Notes: generated from the letters alone by a model not told the origin. Positions 26,850-48,208 are shown, numbered from the stretch's first letter. The stretch is DNA of 64,000 nt from Pomacea canaliculata (GCF_003073045.1 NC_037602.1:12093731-12157730); one strand, 5' to 3'. Numbers and translations: made by a program.

Positions 26850-27853
26850 TTTTTTAAACAAGTTTTCACCAGTAATGGGGTGAAACACTCTACGATTAAT
26901 GCAACTGTGGAATTTGGGCACAGAAAGCTCAAGTGGTATATTTAACTAGTTCCTTACAATCCCATCCCTATTTGCCACCATATGTAAACATTTACAGGAT
27001 TGTTTCACTGCATTTTTTAAATAAACTCCTGCTGAAGCAGCAGCTGTACCTTGTGTCAATGCTGTTTTCTCAAGGTCATGTAGTCATTAAAAACTGTACA
27101 AGAGTGAATACCCTACTCAGAAAATCAATTCTTATAATCTATGGCTGGATAAAATGGCAAGAACAGTTGGAGGACCATTTGGTTTACGAGACACCCACCA
27201 GAAAAGTACACGGAGCAAAACTAGGACTATTGTTGGCATTCACTTTACATTTTTGCTGTGATTTGCAACAAAAAAATTTGACCATGCTAAGACGCATGGT
27301 CACATTTATCTATAGATTTTTCTGCAATGCATATAAAGCATATACAAAATTTAATTCAACAACTTCTAGGCACCAAACAGAACTACAAATACCCAACAAC
27401 CCCCAACCCCAAATCACTGCAAAAGATTATACTTCCTTGAACAACTTAAATCCTAAGATGACTGAAACACTACTAATAGTTCACGAGGAATGTCCCAGCT
27501 CACTTCATGCCACTTAAGTCTTTTGAAGCATCCTCCATGCATGCAAGTGCCTCAAAACCACAAGAATTCGCCCACTGTCTATCCTGTGTGCACTGTAAGC
27601 AAGTTAATCACTCTTCTATCCAGGGCAGATATTGTCCAAAGATCAGCCATCCAAACAAAGATATTTCTGTAGTTTTACAGAAGCAAAAAAGCAATCACAA
27701 CTGTTCAACAACACTCAGGAGGGCATGGTGGCTACAATCCCCCTGCTGGGCCACTCCGCATGGTGAAGCAGCAGTTAAGGCGTGATGGCAGCAAAAGATG
27801 CAAGTAAGATAATGCAGGTGTCTGGGTTAACGCCCTCTCTCGGAGCTCGGCTG
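26850..27853 (-). other. Probable EIF3J 3' UTR
   Basis: About 1 kb downstream of the EIF3J stop on the - strand with no further exon. The opposite strand carries the longest open frame in the window (26933-27517, 194 codons), which resembles no family I know and is probably a chance reading of this UTR. Confidence 0.45.
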
Positions 27854-30800
27854 CTATATAAAATCATCATCATCGTACCCATAGTTACCTGATGCATCAC
27901 CAATAAGATCAAAGTCATCCGGTTTGTCCACCCTAATAGTTGCCTTTGATTTCTTTTTCTTTTTCTTATCTTGCTCCTGTAGAAATTAAAACATCAAATG
28001 ACACTGCAGTTGACTTTTCATAAGGATCTTAAATGGTAATACTTGTCTTTCTCAAATCCATATATTCTCATTTAACAGCTAATTTGTTTATGCATACATC
28101 TGGCACATTGAAATTACCCAGTAAGAATATGTGTATGAGGCAGACAGAAGATGGGAAATGGAAAGACCACTAAAAGGGATAAAGCATACTCCAATTCCTT
28201 CTTATTCTGCAGGCATTTAAACAGTGAAGGAAAATTTATAATGCATCCTGCCTATTGTATGACAAAATCTGTCAGCCTTAATACCTGTACTTTTATTAAT
28301 ACTCTCCAAAACAGACACAATTATCTTGCAAAAATGGCATTTTTGTGCACATTGCACAAAACAATTTTACTCACTTTCCTTTGCCGTTCTTTTTCATGGT
28401 AGAGGGTATTGATGCTTGTGCCAAGTTTTTTCACATCATCTACACTTACTGTCAACAGAACAAATCAAATCAGTTAATGCTGTTCTTAAAGACAGAACTT
28501 CTTGAGGGCATTATTTATAATGGTTATGCCCGTGTGAGAGAAGGTAGGAGCACACATGGTGATGACAGCTAGCGGTCACTTGCCCCCAATTATTACATCG
28601 ACGGATGGGCGGGGTAGAGGTACACAGGCACTGCTGACTTCTCTAGCAATATAAAGTCATTCTCACCCAACTAGGATTCAAGAAAGGTGAGGCTAAACAG
28701 CTTCTATCTGAACGGACTGTCAAGGTTGGGACTGAATGTATTCTACAAAAATGAAAAAATAGAGAGAATATGAAGGAGAGAAGGATGAACAATGCAAATG
28801 ACACAAACATAAAGACAACTGAATTTTTAAAACTATTTTTATTGCTTTTTATCATTATCTTTTTCTGCATCTCTTTATCTTTCTTTACTTATAAGCAGGG
28901 ATCCCAATATTCAACATTTTCAGTTCATTCCCCTGGTGACTATCAATTGAGAACAAAGCTAGGCGCAGAGAAGGTTATGGAGAAATGGCTTGTAGTCCTT
29001 GATTACATCTACAGTCAAAAGGGCTAGGACTTAAGTTTTGCACTTGAGGTTTTGTTTTGTAATACTTATACTTACGTGTATGTGTGCATTCCAATAGCTG
29101 ACTGAAGTTTTGAGTGTGACATAAATGTACACTATAGTATTATTTTATTTTCCAGTTATGTATACTTTTGTCCTCTTACACCTTGAATCTGGGAAATGAC
29201 GTTTTTTATTGTCATAAATGAAGTACAGCTATGCAATCAAAATCAGTGGCTGTGGGCACTGTCATATACACTGATATATAACAAAACAAAACCATGGGTG
29301 CAAAACTGAAGTCCTGGCCCTTTTGACAGTAGATGTAATCAAAGATTACAAGCCGTTTCTCTGCAGCCTTCTCCCCACCCGGCTTTGTTCTCAATTGATG
29401 ATCATCGGGGAAATGAACTGAAAATGTTAAATATTGATATCCCTGCTTATGAGTGAAGAAAGATAAAGGAAAAAAAATTCAATAAAAATAAAGATTAAAA
29501 ATTCAGTTGTCTTTATGTTTGTCATTTGTGCTGTTCATCCTTCTGTCCCCTATACTCTTTAATTTTTGGGTTTTTATTTAGAATACATTCAGTTCTAACC
29601 ATGACAGTATGTTCAGATCGAAGCTGTTTTGCCCCACCCCTCAGACCGTACAGCAAATACTGGTCGGGTGAGAAATGTATTGCTAGGCTAGTTGGCAGTG
29701 CCTGTAATCTCTACCCTGCCTATTGTCCTGGTATTAATTGAAGACAACTGGCAACTAGTTGTCACCGCCACATGTACTCCTACCTTCCCTCGCATGGGCA
29801 AAACCATTTTTTCCCCACAGTCCAAAGTTCCACCTTTAAGAAATCAAATTAATTTAGTCAGCACACAGTTAATCAAAAACTTTGACTAAAATGCCACAAT
29901 ACAAACAGCAATCAATAATTTACTCAAAGTAACATTTAAGACAAAAATCGGTTAAATAAACAAGCTATATATTCAAACTACAAGATGTTGGGCAAATTGG
30001 AATAAAATATAGAGCAACAGTTACTCTTGACAAAATCATTCGACAAAAAACCCACTTATAAACAACCCCCATGAGTACTTACAGCCTAATGCAAGATCTG
30101 AGATGAGTTTTTCCGCAAAAGCAGAGTAGAACTTGCTTTCCTGAAAATATGACCACACAGTTTCAGTGATAAAATTATTGCAAGACAAGTGAAATCTCTG
30201 ATTTCAGTATAAGAATTTCATTAGTTATCAGCAAGAATCTCTTCATATAATTGCAAATTTAATTGTGAATAATGATAAAGCTGTTTTTGTGTTAAAGCTG
30301 TTTTTTAAAAAAAGGAAAATTTAAAGGAAAAAAGGCAGGCTTTTCAACTCAAATGTCTTCAATTGGTACCTCTTGCATTTAATGACTACAACACACAGCC
30401 TTGAAACCCTAATATGTCCAATAGTGCTTCCTTTAACGAACGAACGATATTGATTAGGCCATTGACCCATTTCAAGGGTGCTTCCTTTCAATAACTGACA
30501 AAGTTATTATTTTCTCTTAATTTTATGTTTGTTTTATATGTGCATGGTGCCAGATATAGTCTCAGCTTCGTCAAAATTTTTTCCCAACACACCATAATTT
30601 TGATAAACAGTTAATCCATGATGACCTTTTGCAGTGACACTAGTCACCTTCTTCGAAAGCAAGCAATCTAATACTGCCTACTAAATGGTTAATGGAAGGG
30701 GGTTGGAATAGTTGGTAAGACCCACATTTCTGACCAACTGTATAAACAATTCACTTGAGAGAATGCTTGGCAAGCCGCTTTGGTGTCCACAATAGAAAAT

Positions 30801-33800
30801 AGACACAAAATTTTAGAACAGGTTTTTGGGAAAAGTTTGTAATGAAGGTCACATGACAAACAGGAAAAGCAGGGCTGACTGTGAAAAATTTATCATTTCT
30901 CATGTGCCTGCAGCTTTGCTTTCCTTTTTTTTTCTCTCGTAAAGTTAAATAAGGGGCAAGAAACATTGTGGTTTATAGCAGTAAACTCAAGACAACACGA
31001 GCTACCAGGTGTACACATTTCAGGGAATGAGAATGTGAGTGCCAAGTTATCAGTTGCCTTTACTTTACTGGACTAATGTTGTATCTTTTTAAACGAACTT
31101 ATGTATATGTCAGTGTATATGTATATGGCCAAAAAAAAGAATTACCCAGAAACAAAGCCTCAAGAATAGTATGACAGAAGCAATGAGATCGTGTCTTTAT
31201 AGCACTGAATGATGCTAATTAAGTTACAAAACAAACAGGATTGTTTTCATGGGTAAAGCTCAAAGATACTGTTTCCCTAAATTAGGGAAAATTTCAGCAC
31301 ATCCCCTACAAACAAAAAAACTGGGACACGTTAATTGGGTATATCTGTGGTACACAAACCTACTAGACCTACTAGATCTACTAGACCTTAAGTAGACCTA
31401 TGGCCTTAAGGGCAGGACTTACCTCAAAAAAAGTTATTTTGGACTTCAATGCCTCTCCAAACTGCCTGAATTCTTCCTCCGTTGTTGGAATCATTTTGTC
31501 TATGCTGGATTCTGACACACCTGCATAAATTTTATAAACACCAGGCATCTAATTTTTATATTAAGTTGAAACTAGTCAACAAAATAAGACTACTGTGTCC
31601 TGTATCATCCTGTCTTTTGATGATCTGCTTAGAGAGCTGTATGTAAACATATAGTTTTACCTTTTTGAGCATTTTAGTCCCTGCTCACAGGCAGACCATA
31701 GCAGTTGCTTACATTCAGGTATGCACTTTCATGCAGAGTTTTGCAAGTCTTCTAGCAACTTCACACAGATATGCATGTAAAGTGGTGCTATGTTCTACAT
31801 ATCCAATGGCGTGGAATGTACCTACGTATTTACTGTTTCCAATGCCTAGTGGCAGTCTCAAAAAGACATTTTTATCACTTCAGGAATTTTTGCTCTCTCT
31901 TAACTGGTTGTGTACAATATTTAATGTAGGTCACACAAACAAATAATTTTATTATTGATAATTAGATAAAATCTGTCAGGGGTATGACATTTTATCACTT
32001 TTAAACCTATACACTTACCAAGCAGGCCTTCTACCAATCTTACAACTAGATGGACTTACCAAACAGGCCTTTGGCAAGGCTCAGATCACCCTGCTCTTGA
32101 ATCTTTTTTAACCGAATCTTTTCTGCTAATTTTTCTTCTGCTGTTAAATCTTTTTTCTCTTCCTGCCAATAAGAAAACCATGAGTTTTCAAAGCATACCT
32201 TCTCCACTTGCAAAACATATTAAAATCAAACTATCTCAAATAATTCTGTAACTGGCTATGTACCATCAGAACTGCACTTTTCAACATTCAAACATAGGAT
32301 AGATATTGTATACTCAATTATGAAACACCTAAAAATCAAAAAGAGAGAGGGAAAGAAGCACTCTGAAAGCAACAGCAAGAAGTTATATCTGATTGTGGCA
32401 TGTATTAAACAATTGCTGGTTTGCCTATATATATATCTCTCTCTTTAACTGGAGGACCTTTCTCACAACTGCTGTAATGGACCAGCACAACTTTTAGCCA
32501 AAGACCCCTAACAATGTTCTCCTAAGCAGTCAGACTACAACCAGTGACCCTTTAGACTCAAAGAATGCAAAGAATGGCCTAAAGAATAAAAACAATCACA
32601 AATCTTATCGCTTAAAAAAAAAAAAGCAATCGGGGCCAAAACTACAGAAACATTAGCCTTATCAACCAAGCAAAGTCATGCCGAAAGTAATCCAGAAATG
32701 CATTAAGACCAGACACAGGCTGAAAATTAAACATATGAGATTTACATATTGTTTTGGTATAATTATTTTGTCCTTGCTTGAAATGTCAAAAAATTTTGTT
32801 TAAGCATGTCACATAAGCACTTGTCATGAAAATGATCAAAGATGGTGACCAAATAAACAATTTTGAAAAGCTTATAACTTTATTTCTGTTGTGAGTAAAC
32901 TCTAATTTCTGAAATAGTTAACTAAAAGAAATATCCTCATTTTAAAATTAGGAAATCAACAGACACAACAAAGTACTAAACTACTAATTTTTTTAACTTA
33001 AGCCTACCTTAAAATGTTTAGATACATATAGAAGGATGCAACCAAATTTTAGGCCTGCATCACACATCAACATCTTTATCATGTCTAAAAAAGAGTGGGA
33101 ATCAATGTGCACAAATTTCCATTGGAAGGCAAATGATTGCTCTTTTAGCTGGTATGCAATACGAACCAGTTTTTAAAGATTGTTGCTATGTCCCAAACAG
33201 TCAATAATTCTGTGCACAGATCAAACAAATATGAAATCAGTCGCTGTCTTTAGTTACAAAATATATGTATTTCTGGATAGTTGGGGAATCAAATATTAGT
33301 TTCTTTCACATAACTGAGGCCATCCTTCAAGGGCGCCCCCTGCTGCCTTTACTGTTCCTTTTTTTTTTGAAAGAACATCAAGAAAAAAACCCTTCACAAC
33401 CATCACATCTCCATTTCCATTGATGGGAGACCTGTGTTTTGCAGACATCAATCAGATGGCAGACACCAACAGACAATGTGAAGGCATTTGAAATGGAGAC
33501 CAGCTCTTTGAGGACCACTTTAAAATTAATCAATTTGTATGCATTAAACAACTTGGGGTTAAGTTATATATTAATCTCCCTCCTTAATAATGGTGCCAAT
33601 AACTAGTGGCTGATATAAAATGTAATTGTGTTTTGCGTCTATTATACACTGAAATAGCAAACTAGCTTGCACCAACAAAAGCAAGTTTGTTTTCAAACAC
33701 TGTTAGGACTAATTTGTATGGGAAAAAAAATAACTGAATGCTCATAACGTGCCAGACAAGAGTCAAAGAGGAAACTAGACGTGATTTATTTATATGCACA

Positions 33801-36800
33801 TTCTTTTAATTCCTCACCTTTAACCTAGCCTTTTCCTCTTCTTCTTTCTTCTTCTGAGCCTCCTTTTCTGCTATTCTATCTGCCAAAGGTTTCTTTTTAG
33901 GGCGCTGGTAGGCTTGGCTTTCTGAATTTAACACTGCAACAAGAAACAGCTATATTATGAACACCACAAACAATATCAGGCATGTTAATTATAAACAAAT
34001 TTAAACACAAAAAATAAACAAATCAAATTACTAGTCAGAAAATCCATCTGTAGTTGAAGAATACCATTTCTTAAAAATATCTTACTGCAGCACTGATAAC
34101 CATAAAGTATTGTCACACCTAGTGGAATCACTGGTGATCAGATAATAAGTAGAACTCTACTTTCATGCAACTTATTGGAGCAATTCTTTTTCCAGGTCTG
34201 AATGTGTTAGTTATTAATTTATTCTTAAAAAAAATTGTGACCCAAAAAATATACAACTTTGAACTGAGATTAAAATTATTATTAGCATCAAGATCTGCAT
34301 GCAGCCAAACTTCTACCTTCGGCAGGAAAAATAGTTCAACCCAGGGAAGAAAGTGAGAATCATATGTGATGCTGGCTACGCTAAAAACTATGCTTTGCTG
34401 GTGATTTTCATCTCGTGCAACAAGCATCCTTACCTCCCTTCCACATATGAAACCATTCTCTTCTGCTGGACAGTGGAGGTTGAACATTTAATACTAAGGT
34501 ATAAACTTAACCCTCTTAGCACGACATAAAAGAAGTTTGTTTTTATTATTGCTGCTCTCAGGTAAACATTAGGCCAAAAACCCTATACATTTAGGAAAGG
34601 CCAAAGCTTGAACTTTGCAATAAAAGTAGTGAACATTGCCTTCCCTGTGCTTCCCTGGCAAAGCCACTATGTGGCTCATTGTGCTTTAAGGGTTAATGTG
34701 CTTGTGGTTGAATTTTATATACACCTGAAAAACCTGGTTGTGCCATATCGATTTAGTTTGTTTTTCAATATAACTGCCGCACCATGTTACCTATTTTGAA
34801 AAAAGTTTAAAAGCTATAACATAAAAGCTAGCTGAAGTATTTTCTTTGCAGATTATGATGTTTATCTAAAAAAGTTTATTATAATCATTTGTCTTTTGTA
34901 AGTTTTGTTTGTTGTTTGTTTAGTCCTTGTTATTCCTCGAGAAGCATAGGGCCACAACAACACCTCGCCAGCAGACCCGGCTTTGGGCAGCAAGCACCTC
35001 CCTCCCCCTCAGTTAGGCCCACATGGTTCTGATCTCCTTTGCCTCGCTCTCTACTGTTCTTTTCCAAGTCTGCTTTGGTCTCTCAACTCTCCTCTTCCCC
35101 TGAGGATTCCTGCTTGGCAATGGTATCAGCTGGTTTGCACAGGGTGTGTTCTATCCAGCTGCATTTGCACTTTTTGATGTCTTGGCTAGTGGCATCCGGT
35201 TGGTTCTTTTCCACAGGCCATCTTATTCCCAGAATATGGCGTAGGCATTGGTTGGTAAAGGTCTTGAGCTTGTTGATGGTGTTAGTCCAGGTTTCAGAAC
35301 CATACAATAATTAGGTACTTGTTGCAACAACAAAAAAATTTAATTCAAATATAATTCACTCTAATTTTTTAAGATATTGACAAACTGTGTAAGAGAGCAT
35401 TCAGTTTTAACTAGTGTTTAGCATGTATTTGTACATGGATAAGTGCACATCTGCACACCTGTACGACAATGCTCATGCACTCTTCACTGCAAGAATATAA
35501 ACAAGCAGATGCTAAGATTTTCATTAACTCCTTTACATCATATACATGCTAACTACCTGTTTTGCCATCCTGCTCTTTCTTTTCTTCTTCCTCAGAATCT
35601 GCCCAACTTTCCTGGTGGTGAAAAAATGTATTTCATCAGAAAAGCTTATACATACAAACTGAGTATGTAAAATATTTACATGTATTAAATTTGTCATTTA
35701 ACAGTAAATGAACATTACCAGAGCTCAAAGTGTAAAAAACGGGAAGAGAGTGTTGTTTATTGAACGTGAGAAAGTGGATTCTGCATACTGGAAGCTAGTA
35801 TGAGTGTTGTCTGCATGTGTGTATTGTTTCGTGAGGTAGATTTATTTTTTCATTGTTAAAAATGATTACTTCTGTCTGTGCCTGAAAATTCTTTAGATTA
35901 TAATAATAACTAAATATGTTATTCAATATAATTAATCACATTCACAAAGAAGTGTACTTTTAGTGCTTGAGACAAAAATGGATGAACAGTGGAAATGACA
36001 AAAACACAAAGACATTTTTTTGCTAGGGTGGTCGTCATTGCATGTCATCTCCACCATCTCAGGGTTGGGTTAGCAATTAGGGAAAACTAATTACTTGTAA
36101 AAGTCAGCACTGTGTACTCCCCTACCTTCCCTTGCACGGGCAAAACCATTTTAAAAACGCCCACAAGAAGTTCCACCCTTAGGGGGTACAGCTCTTAAAA
36201 TATGAGCTAGTGACAGATGTCAGTAATTCTGGCCCAAAAGACAACTCATCAATTTGGGTTTTGATGACAGTGATGTCCCTGCACTACTGTAGTATATGCC
36301 TCAATCTAAATAGGTACCCGATCAGCAAATAATAGGCAAAAAAAAAAAAAAAAAAAAAGAAATTCATGATAAAATGCTGCCAAAAATTTTTAAATATTGT
36401 TTAGGAGAAAAAATCATGTTGATTCATCATTGTAAGATATGTTCTCTGCATGCATATTCCCAAATGGCCACTTTTGTTTTGTAAAATGGTGCCTTCTGGA
36501 ACAAACTGACTAAGGGGTGATATGACTGGGATAAAATGATCGGCCTGCAATTTCTCCAAATGTTAATGCAAGATTGGAACAAAGTAAAGCAAAGCTTTGA
36601 AAAATCTTACGATTTCATTCTGAGGGACAGTTTCCTTCTTCTGGCTCTGATTACTACATTTCATTTTTAAGAGAGACTACATACCCTTCTTTCAAAGTTA
36701 TGGTTAAATTAGCAGTGCGGTTAAGTGTGAATCGTCCACATGACAGCATTACTCATTTACTGTGACAAATAAACAATCTATTCAGTAGTTTTACTCTTGC

Positions 36801-37564
36801 TATGTACAAAAAGTTTTTTTTTTTTTAGTTTTTTCATGGGAATCACTACATTTATTTTAAGCATGTACTGACGGTAGTGAAAGACTGTCTCTGATTTTAT
36901 TTTCTTTAAAATTATTTCAGGTTTTCAAGAAGTTTTAATAATAGCTTTTTTTTAACTTCACAGATTCTAGCCCTACAATTAGAAATGTGTTGTGAAACTG
37001 GCTCTTGAGCTGTTTACGTTATGACAAGAAAACTTCAACACTGGCACATTTTCTAAGTGACTTGAGGGGTAATATTTAAAAGTTGTTTCAAAATCTGTTT
37101 CTTTAGAATAGCTGTAAAGATTACAAGCGAGTTGTGTTGCGGCCTCAGTACCTTTAATCAACGAGAGGTTTTCCGTTTCCCAACGGCCAAAGTTCGACGC
37201 AGTTTCAAACCGATATCAATAACTGAAAGGCATTAGCTAAAACTGAGAAAACAGGCATAAACAAAGTGCATATCTTGATGGACCTCAGATGACGATCAAA
37301 AGAGACATGCCATATGCCAATATGAGGTAAACAAGCCATCCCTATGTCAAATCGCAGTCACACTTACCTTGACGTCGTCATCTTCGTCTTCACCATCCCA
37401 TCTATCTGTGACACTTTTGGTTTGCGGAAGCGATGGCTCGAAATCATCAGCATCTAAAATTTAACAAAGAAATCTGTGACTTTAGCGTTAAAGAAAGAAA
37501 TATATCGTAAAATCCAACTAAAAATGGATCCACATGGCTTACCCCACGCATCAGTGTCCGCCAT
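27854..37564 (-). CDS. EIF3J: Eukaryotic translation initiation factor 3 subunit J
   Basis: eIF3j (Hcr1 in yeast) is the loosely attached eIF3 subunit that binds the 40S decoding centre and aids mRNA recruitment and recycling. Nine coding exons on -: 37564-37543, 37453-37368, 35611-35557, 33921-33818, 32162-32060, 31520-31423, 30140-30083, 28448-28375 and 27976-27854. All have GT-AG borders and compatible phases; together they make 723 nt and 240 residues (human 258). The protein starts MADTDAWDADDFEPSLP, has the acidic DRWDGEDEDDDVK and ESWADSEEEE blocks, a Lys/Glu coiled-coil region, the conserved EEKLAEKIRLKKIQEQGDLS segment, the helical core with EEEFRQFGEAL, a Lys-rich run, and an acidic tail ending YDDDDFI. 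The tail is shorter than the vertebrate GGYDGGY...DFM end, and the first exon carries only 22 coding bases. Introns hold a palindromic transposon, a piggyBac-like MITE and a LINE fragment. Start chosen because it gives the conserved N-terminus. Confidence 0.95.
28490..29835. mobile_element. Large palindromic fold-back element bounded by TTAA (copy 2)
   Basis: Two inverted arms of roughly 570 bp flank a spacer of about 210 bp (about 29063-29272). For example, left-arm gaacaaagctaggcgcagag near 28950 pairs with a right-arm inverse near 29370-29390, and ggatgaacaatgcaaatgac near 28784 pairs with an inverse near 29525. TTAA occurs at both outer edges (28486-28489 and 29836-29839). The terminal 60-100 bp match the 184-bp element at 11760 and the arm at 36.1 kb. 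No coding capacity is visible; arm identity is imperfect, so it is not recent. It lies in the intron between EIF3J exons 7 and 8. Confidence 0.75.
31359..31385. repeat. Three 9-bp tandem units (yctactaga)
   Basis: The unit yctactaga is present three times in a row, just downstream on the - strand of EIF3J exon 6 (in the following intron). A small minisatellite with no evident function. Confidence 0.8.
34511..34692. mobile_element. piggyBac-like MITE, copy A
   Basis: The 182-bp element starts ccctcttagcacg and ends cgtgctttaaggg-like (ttgtgctttaaggg), inverted ends beginning CCCT, and is flanked by TTAA on both sides (34507-34510 and 34693-34696). CCC-starting inverted repeats with TTAA duplication are characteristic of piggyBac. 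The interior (tgctctcaggtaaaca, aactttgcaataaaagt, ctggcaaagccac) is shared with the inverted copy at 48209-48432. It lies between EIF3J exons 3 and 4. Confidence 0.8.
34930..35315 (-). mobile_element. LINE fragment, C-terminal part of reverse transcriptase ORF
   Basis: The - strand from 35307 reads MYGSETWTNTINKL..., then LRHILGIRWP and WIEHTLCKPADTI, followed in another frame by a segment equivalent to NPQGKRRVERPKQTWKR near 35110-35010. These are the post-RT C-terminal motifs of the invertebrate LINE family that also left the 12.5-13.5 kb fragment. It is broken by frameshifts and lies in the sense orientation in an EIF3J intron. Confidence 0.75.
35960..36180. mobile_element. Partial copy of the TTAA fold-back family (copy 3)
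   Basis: ggatgaacagtggaaatgac near 35980 matches the inner left arm of the 28.5-29.8 kb palindrome. The stretch 36116-36178 (gtactcccctaccttccctt, gcacgggcaaaacca, ttccaccctta) matches its right terminus. The central part is missing and the outer left end is not recognisable, so this is an internally deleted, truncated copy in an EIF3J intron. Confidence 0.6.
36338..36358. repeat. Poly-A run
   Basis: An uninterrupted run of about 20 A residues in an EIF3J intron. Its length is likely to vary and to be error-prone in sequencing. Confidence 0.8.
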
Positions 37565-38492
37565 TTTGAAAAGCTCGATTGAAATCTCATTCACGTACGA
37601 GAATTGCTAGCTGTTAGATCAACATCATGCCTTTAAAGGAAATAAAAGCAAAGAGAGAATAAATGACGTGAATATATTTCATATATATTGGTCTTATTCT
37701 AAACTACTAAGTAAACGGCTAAATTTCTAGATACCGTTAATGTGTTAGGCCTAATGCTGTCGGATTACTCTGAAGTTTCCTGCGAAATAGAGAGCTGAAA
37801 AAGCGAATTATGCAACTCCGTGAGTGAAAGCCAGAACAGATTTTATTGGTTTTTTTAGATAATTAAACACTAGGAACCAAGAGAGAGGGGGAACTGAAAG
37901 TGAGTTTTCTGCTGACAAAATCATTCATTGTTTATGCTTTGAATTGTTTGCTTGTTTGAATAACTTTCAGTTTGATACTTGCACTCTACAATCTCAGTGA
38001 TACTCTGGCTCAAAACTACTGAAAGTGGGAGGATTACGAATATTTTAGACCTTTATATGTGTACTACTTTTCTAAATTGTCATATGTTATTATCAAAATT
38101 ATTTTATTAGTTTTATTTAAACGGAAAAGTATATTAAAAGTTTGTGAAAAGCTCTTTGGCCTTAAAAATGTGACCTTGACCTACGACTAAGTAACATACG
38201 AACAAGAACGATATACGTCGTCATCCCTGTTTATTCTTTGTCTGCAGTAAGCTTTTACAATAAAAAATGTTCTTTATAAGTTGTTATTCTTTTATTTAAT
38301 TTCCTTTTTTCAAACATGAGATATGGTTTAGAAGAAAATCGCTGATTCTTAACTAAACGTAATATTAATAACGAAAGAGTCCACCATGTTGTAGATTAAG
38401 AACGTTGCCCAACTGACTAGATAGGTTTGTTTGACAATTTCGCATTTGGACTTGCCTGTTACAGTTAAGACGACTTCAAAAGTGGGTCAGCC
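37565..38492. promoter_or_regulatory. Shared upstream region of EIF3J and CLPX (head-to-head pair)
   Basis: The two start codons are 928 bp apart and point away from each other, so both promoters and 5' UTRs must fit here unless non-coding first exons lie elsewhere. No TATA box placed convincingly for either gene was seen. A bidirectional promoter for two housekeeping genes is an inference from geometry. Confidence 0.5.
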
Positions 38493-46405
<7,913 letters not shown>

Positions 46406-48027
46406 TGTGCACCAACTTGTGATTTGAGTTTTCTCTTGTCTTTAGTCTGCTTACATGTTCTCCCATGTGGACAGGAATTCCACAAAGTTAATGAGCTGAT
46501 GCTTTGCAGATTTAAGAAGTCTCTGACATTTTGAATGAGAAGAGAGAAAGCAAACATGGGAGAATGGGAGCAAACTGTGTCTGAACTTTGTCCCTTGACA
46601 ATTGGTTACATTCATTGGGAGTAGAGGAATTTGGTAGCTTGTTTTGTTTTTTGTTTTGTTTTTTTTAATGTTTATTATTGTTTCCTTTTGAGGAGTTCGA
46701 GTCGCTGCTTCTTGAAAGATATCCTAATTCATTATAGAAACAGATTTCAACTGCATAGATATAACTTTCTTTCATAAACTTATGAAGAGTGCATAAACTA
46801 GCTGAGGGGCATGACAATTTGGTCACTTGAGAAAGAGGATTTCCTGTTACTAGCTGCTAGGACTGTAATGTGTGAGAATGGCAAGTTGAACATTCTTCAG
46901 GAAAATGTGAGGGATGAAAACAAAGTAAACTAAGTGTAGTTAATTGATAGTTTTAGACATTTTGAAAATCTTTTATTGTATTTCGTTGCATGTCTGTCTC
47001 ATAAGACCTTCCCAGTGTTAACTGAACTGAAAGTTGAATTGAGGACTTGTGAGACAAACACCTTTTGCCCTTGTGATCTGTTTTATTTATAGACTTTTGG
47101 ACATTGTCATCATCATCAGAAGCTGATAGATGTTAATATACTACTGCCTATAGTTTCAGCAGATGTCATATTTTTTCACATTCAGATTCAATTTTAGGTG
47201 CATTTTTAATATCTGTCTGAAGTAATCCATGAGCTGTTGAGGATGTGAAATAAGCTTAAGAAAGTGAGACCTTAATTTCAAAATTAACTCAAAATTCAAA
47301 TACAAATTTTGTCATGTGTTCAGAACTTTTTTTTAATGGTTTGAAATTCTGTATTAGGGACATAAGAAATTTACTGTCACCAGACTTTAATGTAAATATA
47401 TGAAACTTTAACCAGCTTGGTGTAGCAATTTTATATGTAGAAACACTTTGCCTTGTTCCATAAGGTTATTTTTGGTTTTTCTTTTATAAAGATCAGGATA
47501 ATGTAACATATCCTACCTTAGAAAAATGTTTGTAAATTGTTAATGTTATTTATGGCAATTTCATGAGGTAATACATTTTAAATCCTTAAAATGGTGTGTG
47601 TTCATTTAGTAATTTCATGGAAAAAAATTACTATTGATATTTATTATCAAGTTACAATTGTTATAGTTCGCTGCCAACTATATGAATGAAGACAAGAGAG
47701 TTGAGTTAGGAAATTATGAAGATTGTTACTATTTTGGTGGAAGTGGTGGACAAACTGTTACCATCTTTATCAGACAGTTTTTTCCCCTTAATCATTGCCT
47801 TTCTCTAGATTTATTGTGCCACCCCTACCTTTTAGAATACTGATGTCGCTGATGGTTTCTGCTTCCTCTATATTTATTATGAGGTCAGAATCTATTTGCT
47901 ATAGTCCATGGTGACTGGTGACTGTTTCAGGTCTGCTCCAATTGTGCTAAAACTACCACCTCAAGGAGATCGATTCATTTTTAACAACACCACATAAGCT
48001 TTTACAATAGTACACAGATGTGAAAAC

Positions 48028-48033
48028 AATAAA
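48028..48033 (+). promoter_or_regulatory. Candidate CLPX polyadenylation signal
   Basis: A canonical AATAAA about 1.6 kb downstream of the CLPX stop codon in otherwise gene-free sequence. The site itself cannot be proven without transcript data. Confidence 0.3.
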
Positions 48034-48208
48034 TATATCATTAACAAGAAGCACTTGATGTGTTTGTTAAGGCTTTTGTTTGTTCTTTGTATTTTGAGCA
48101 TGAATGAAAAATTGATGACACCAGGTGTGCTACTTGCACAAGAATGTTTGGCAAAAGATCAGCTTAAAAATTGCAATGATTGAATCAATTTTTCTGAATG
48201 GTATTGAA

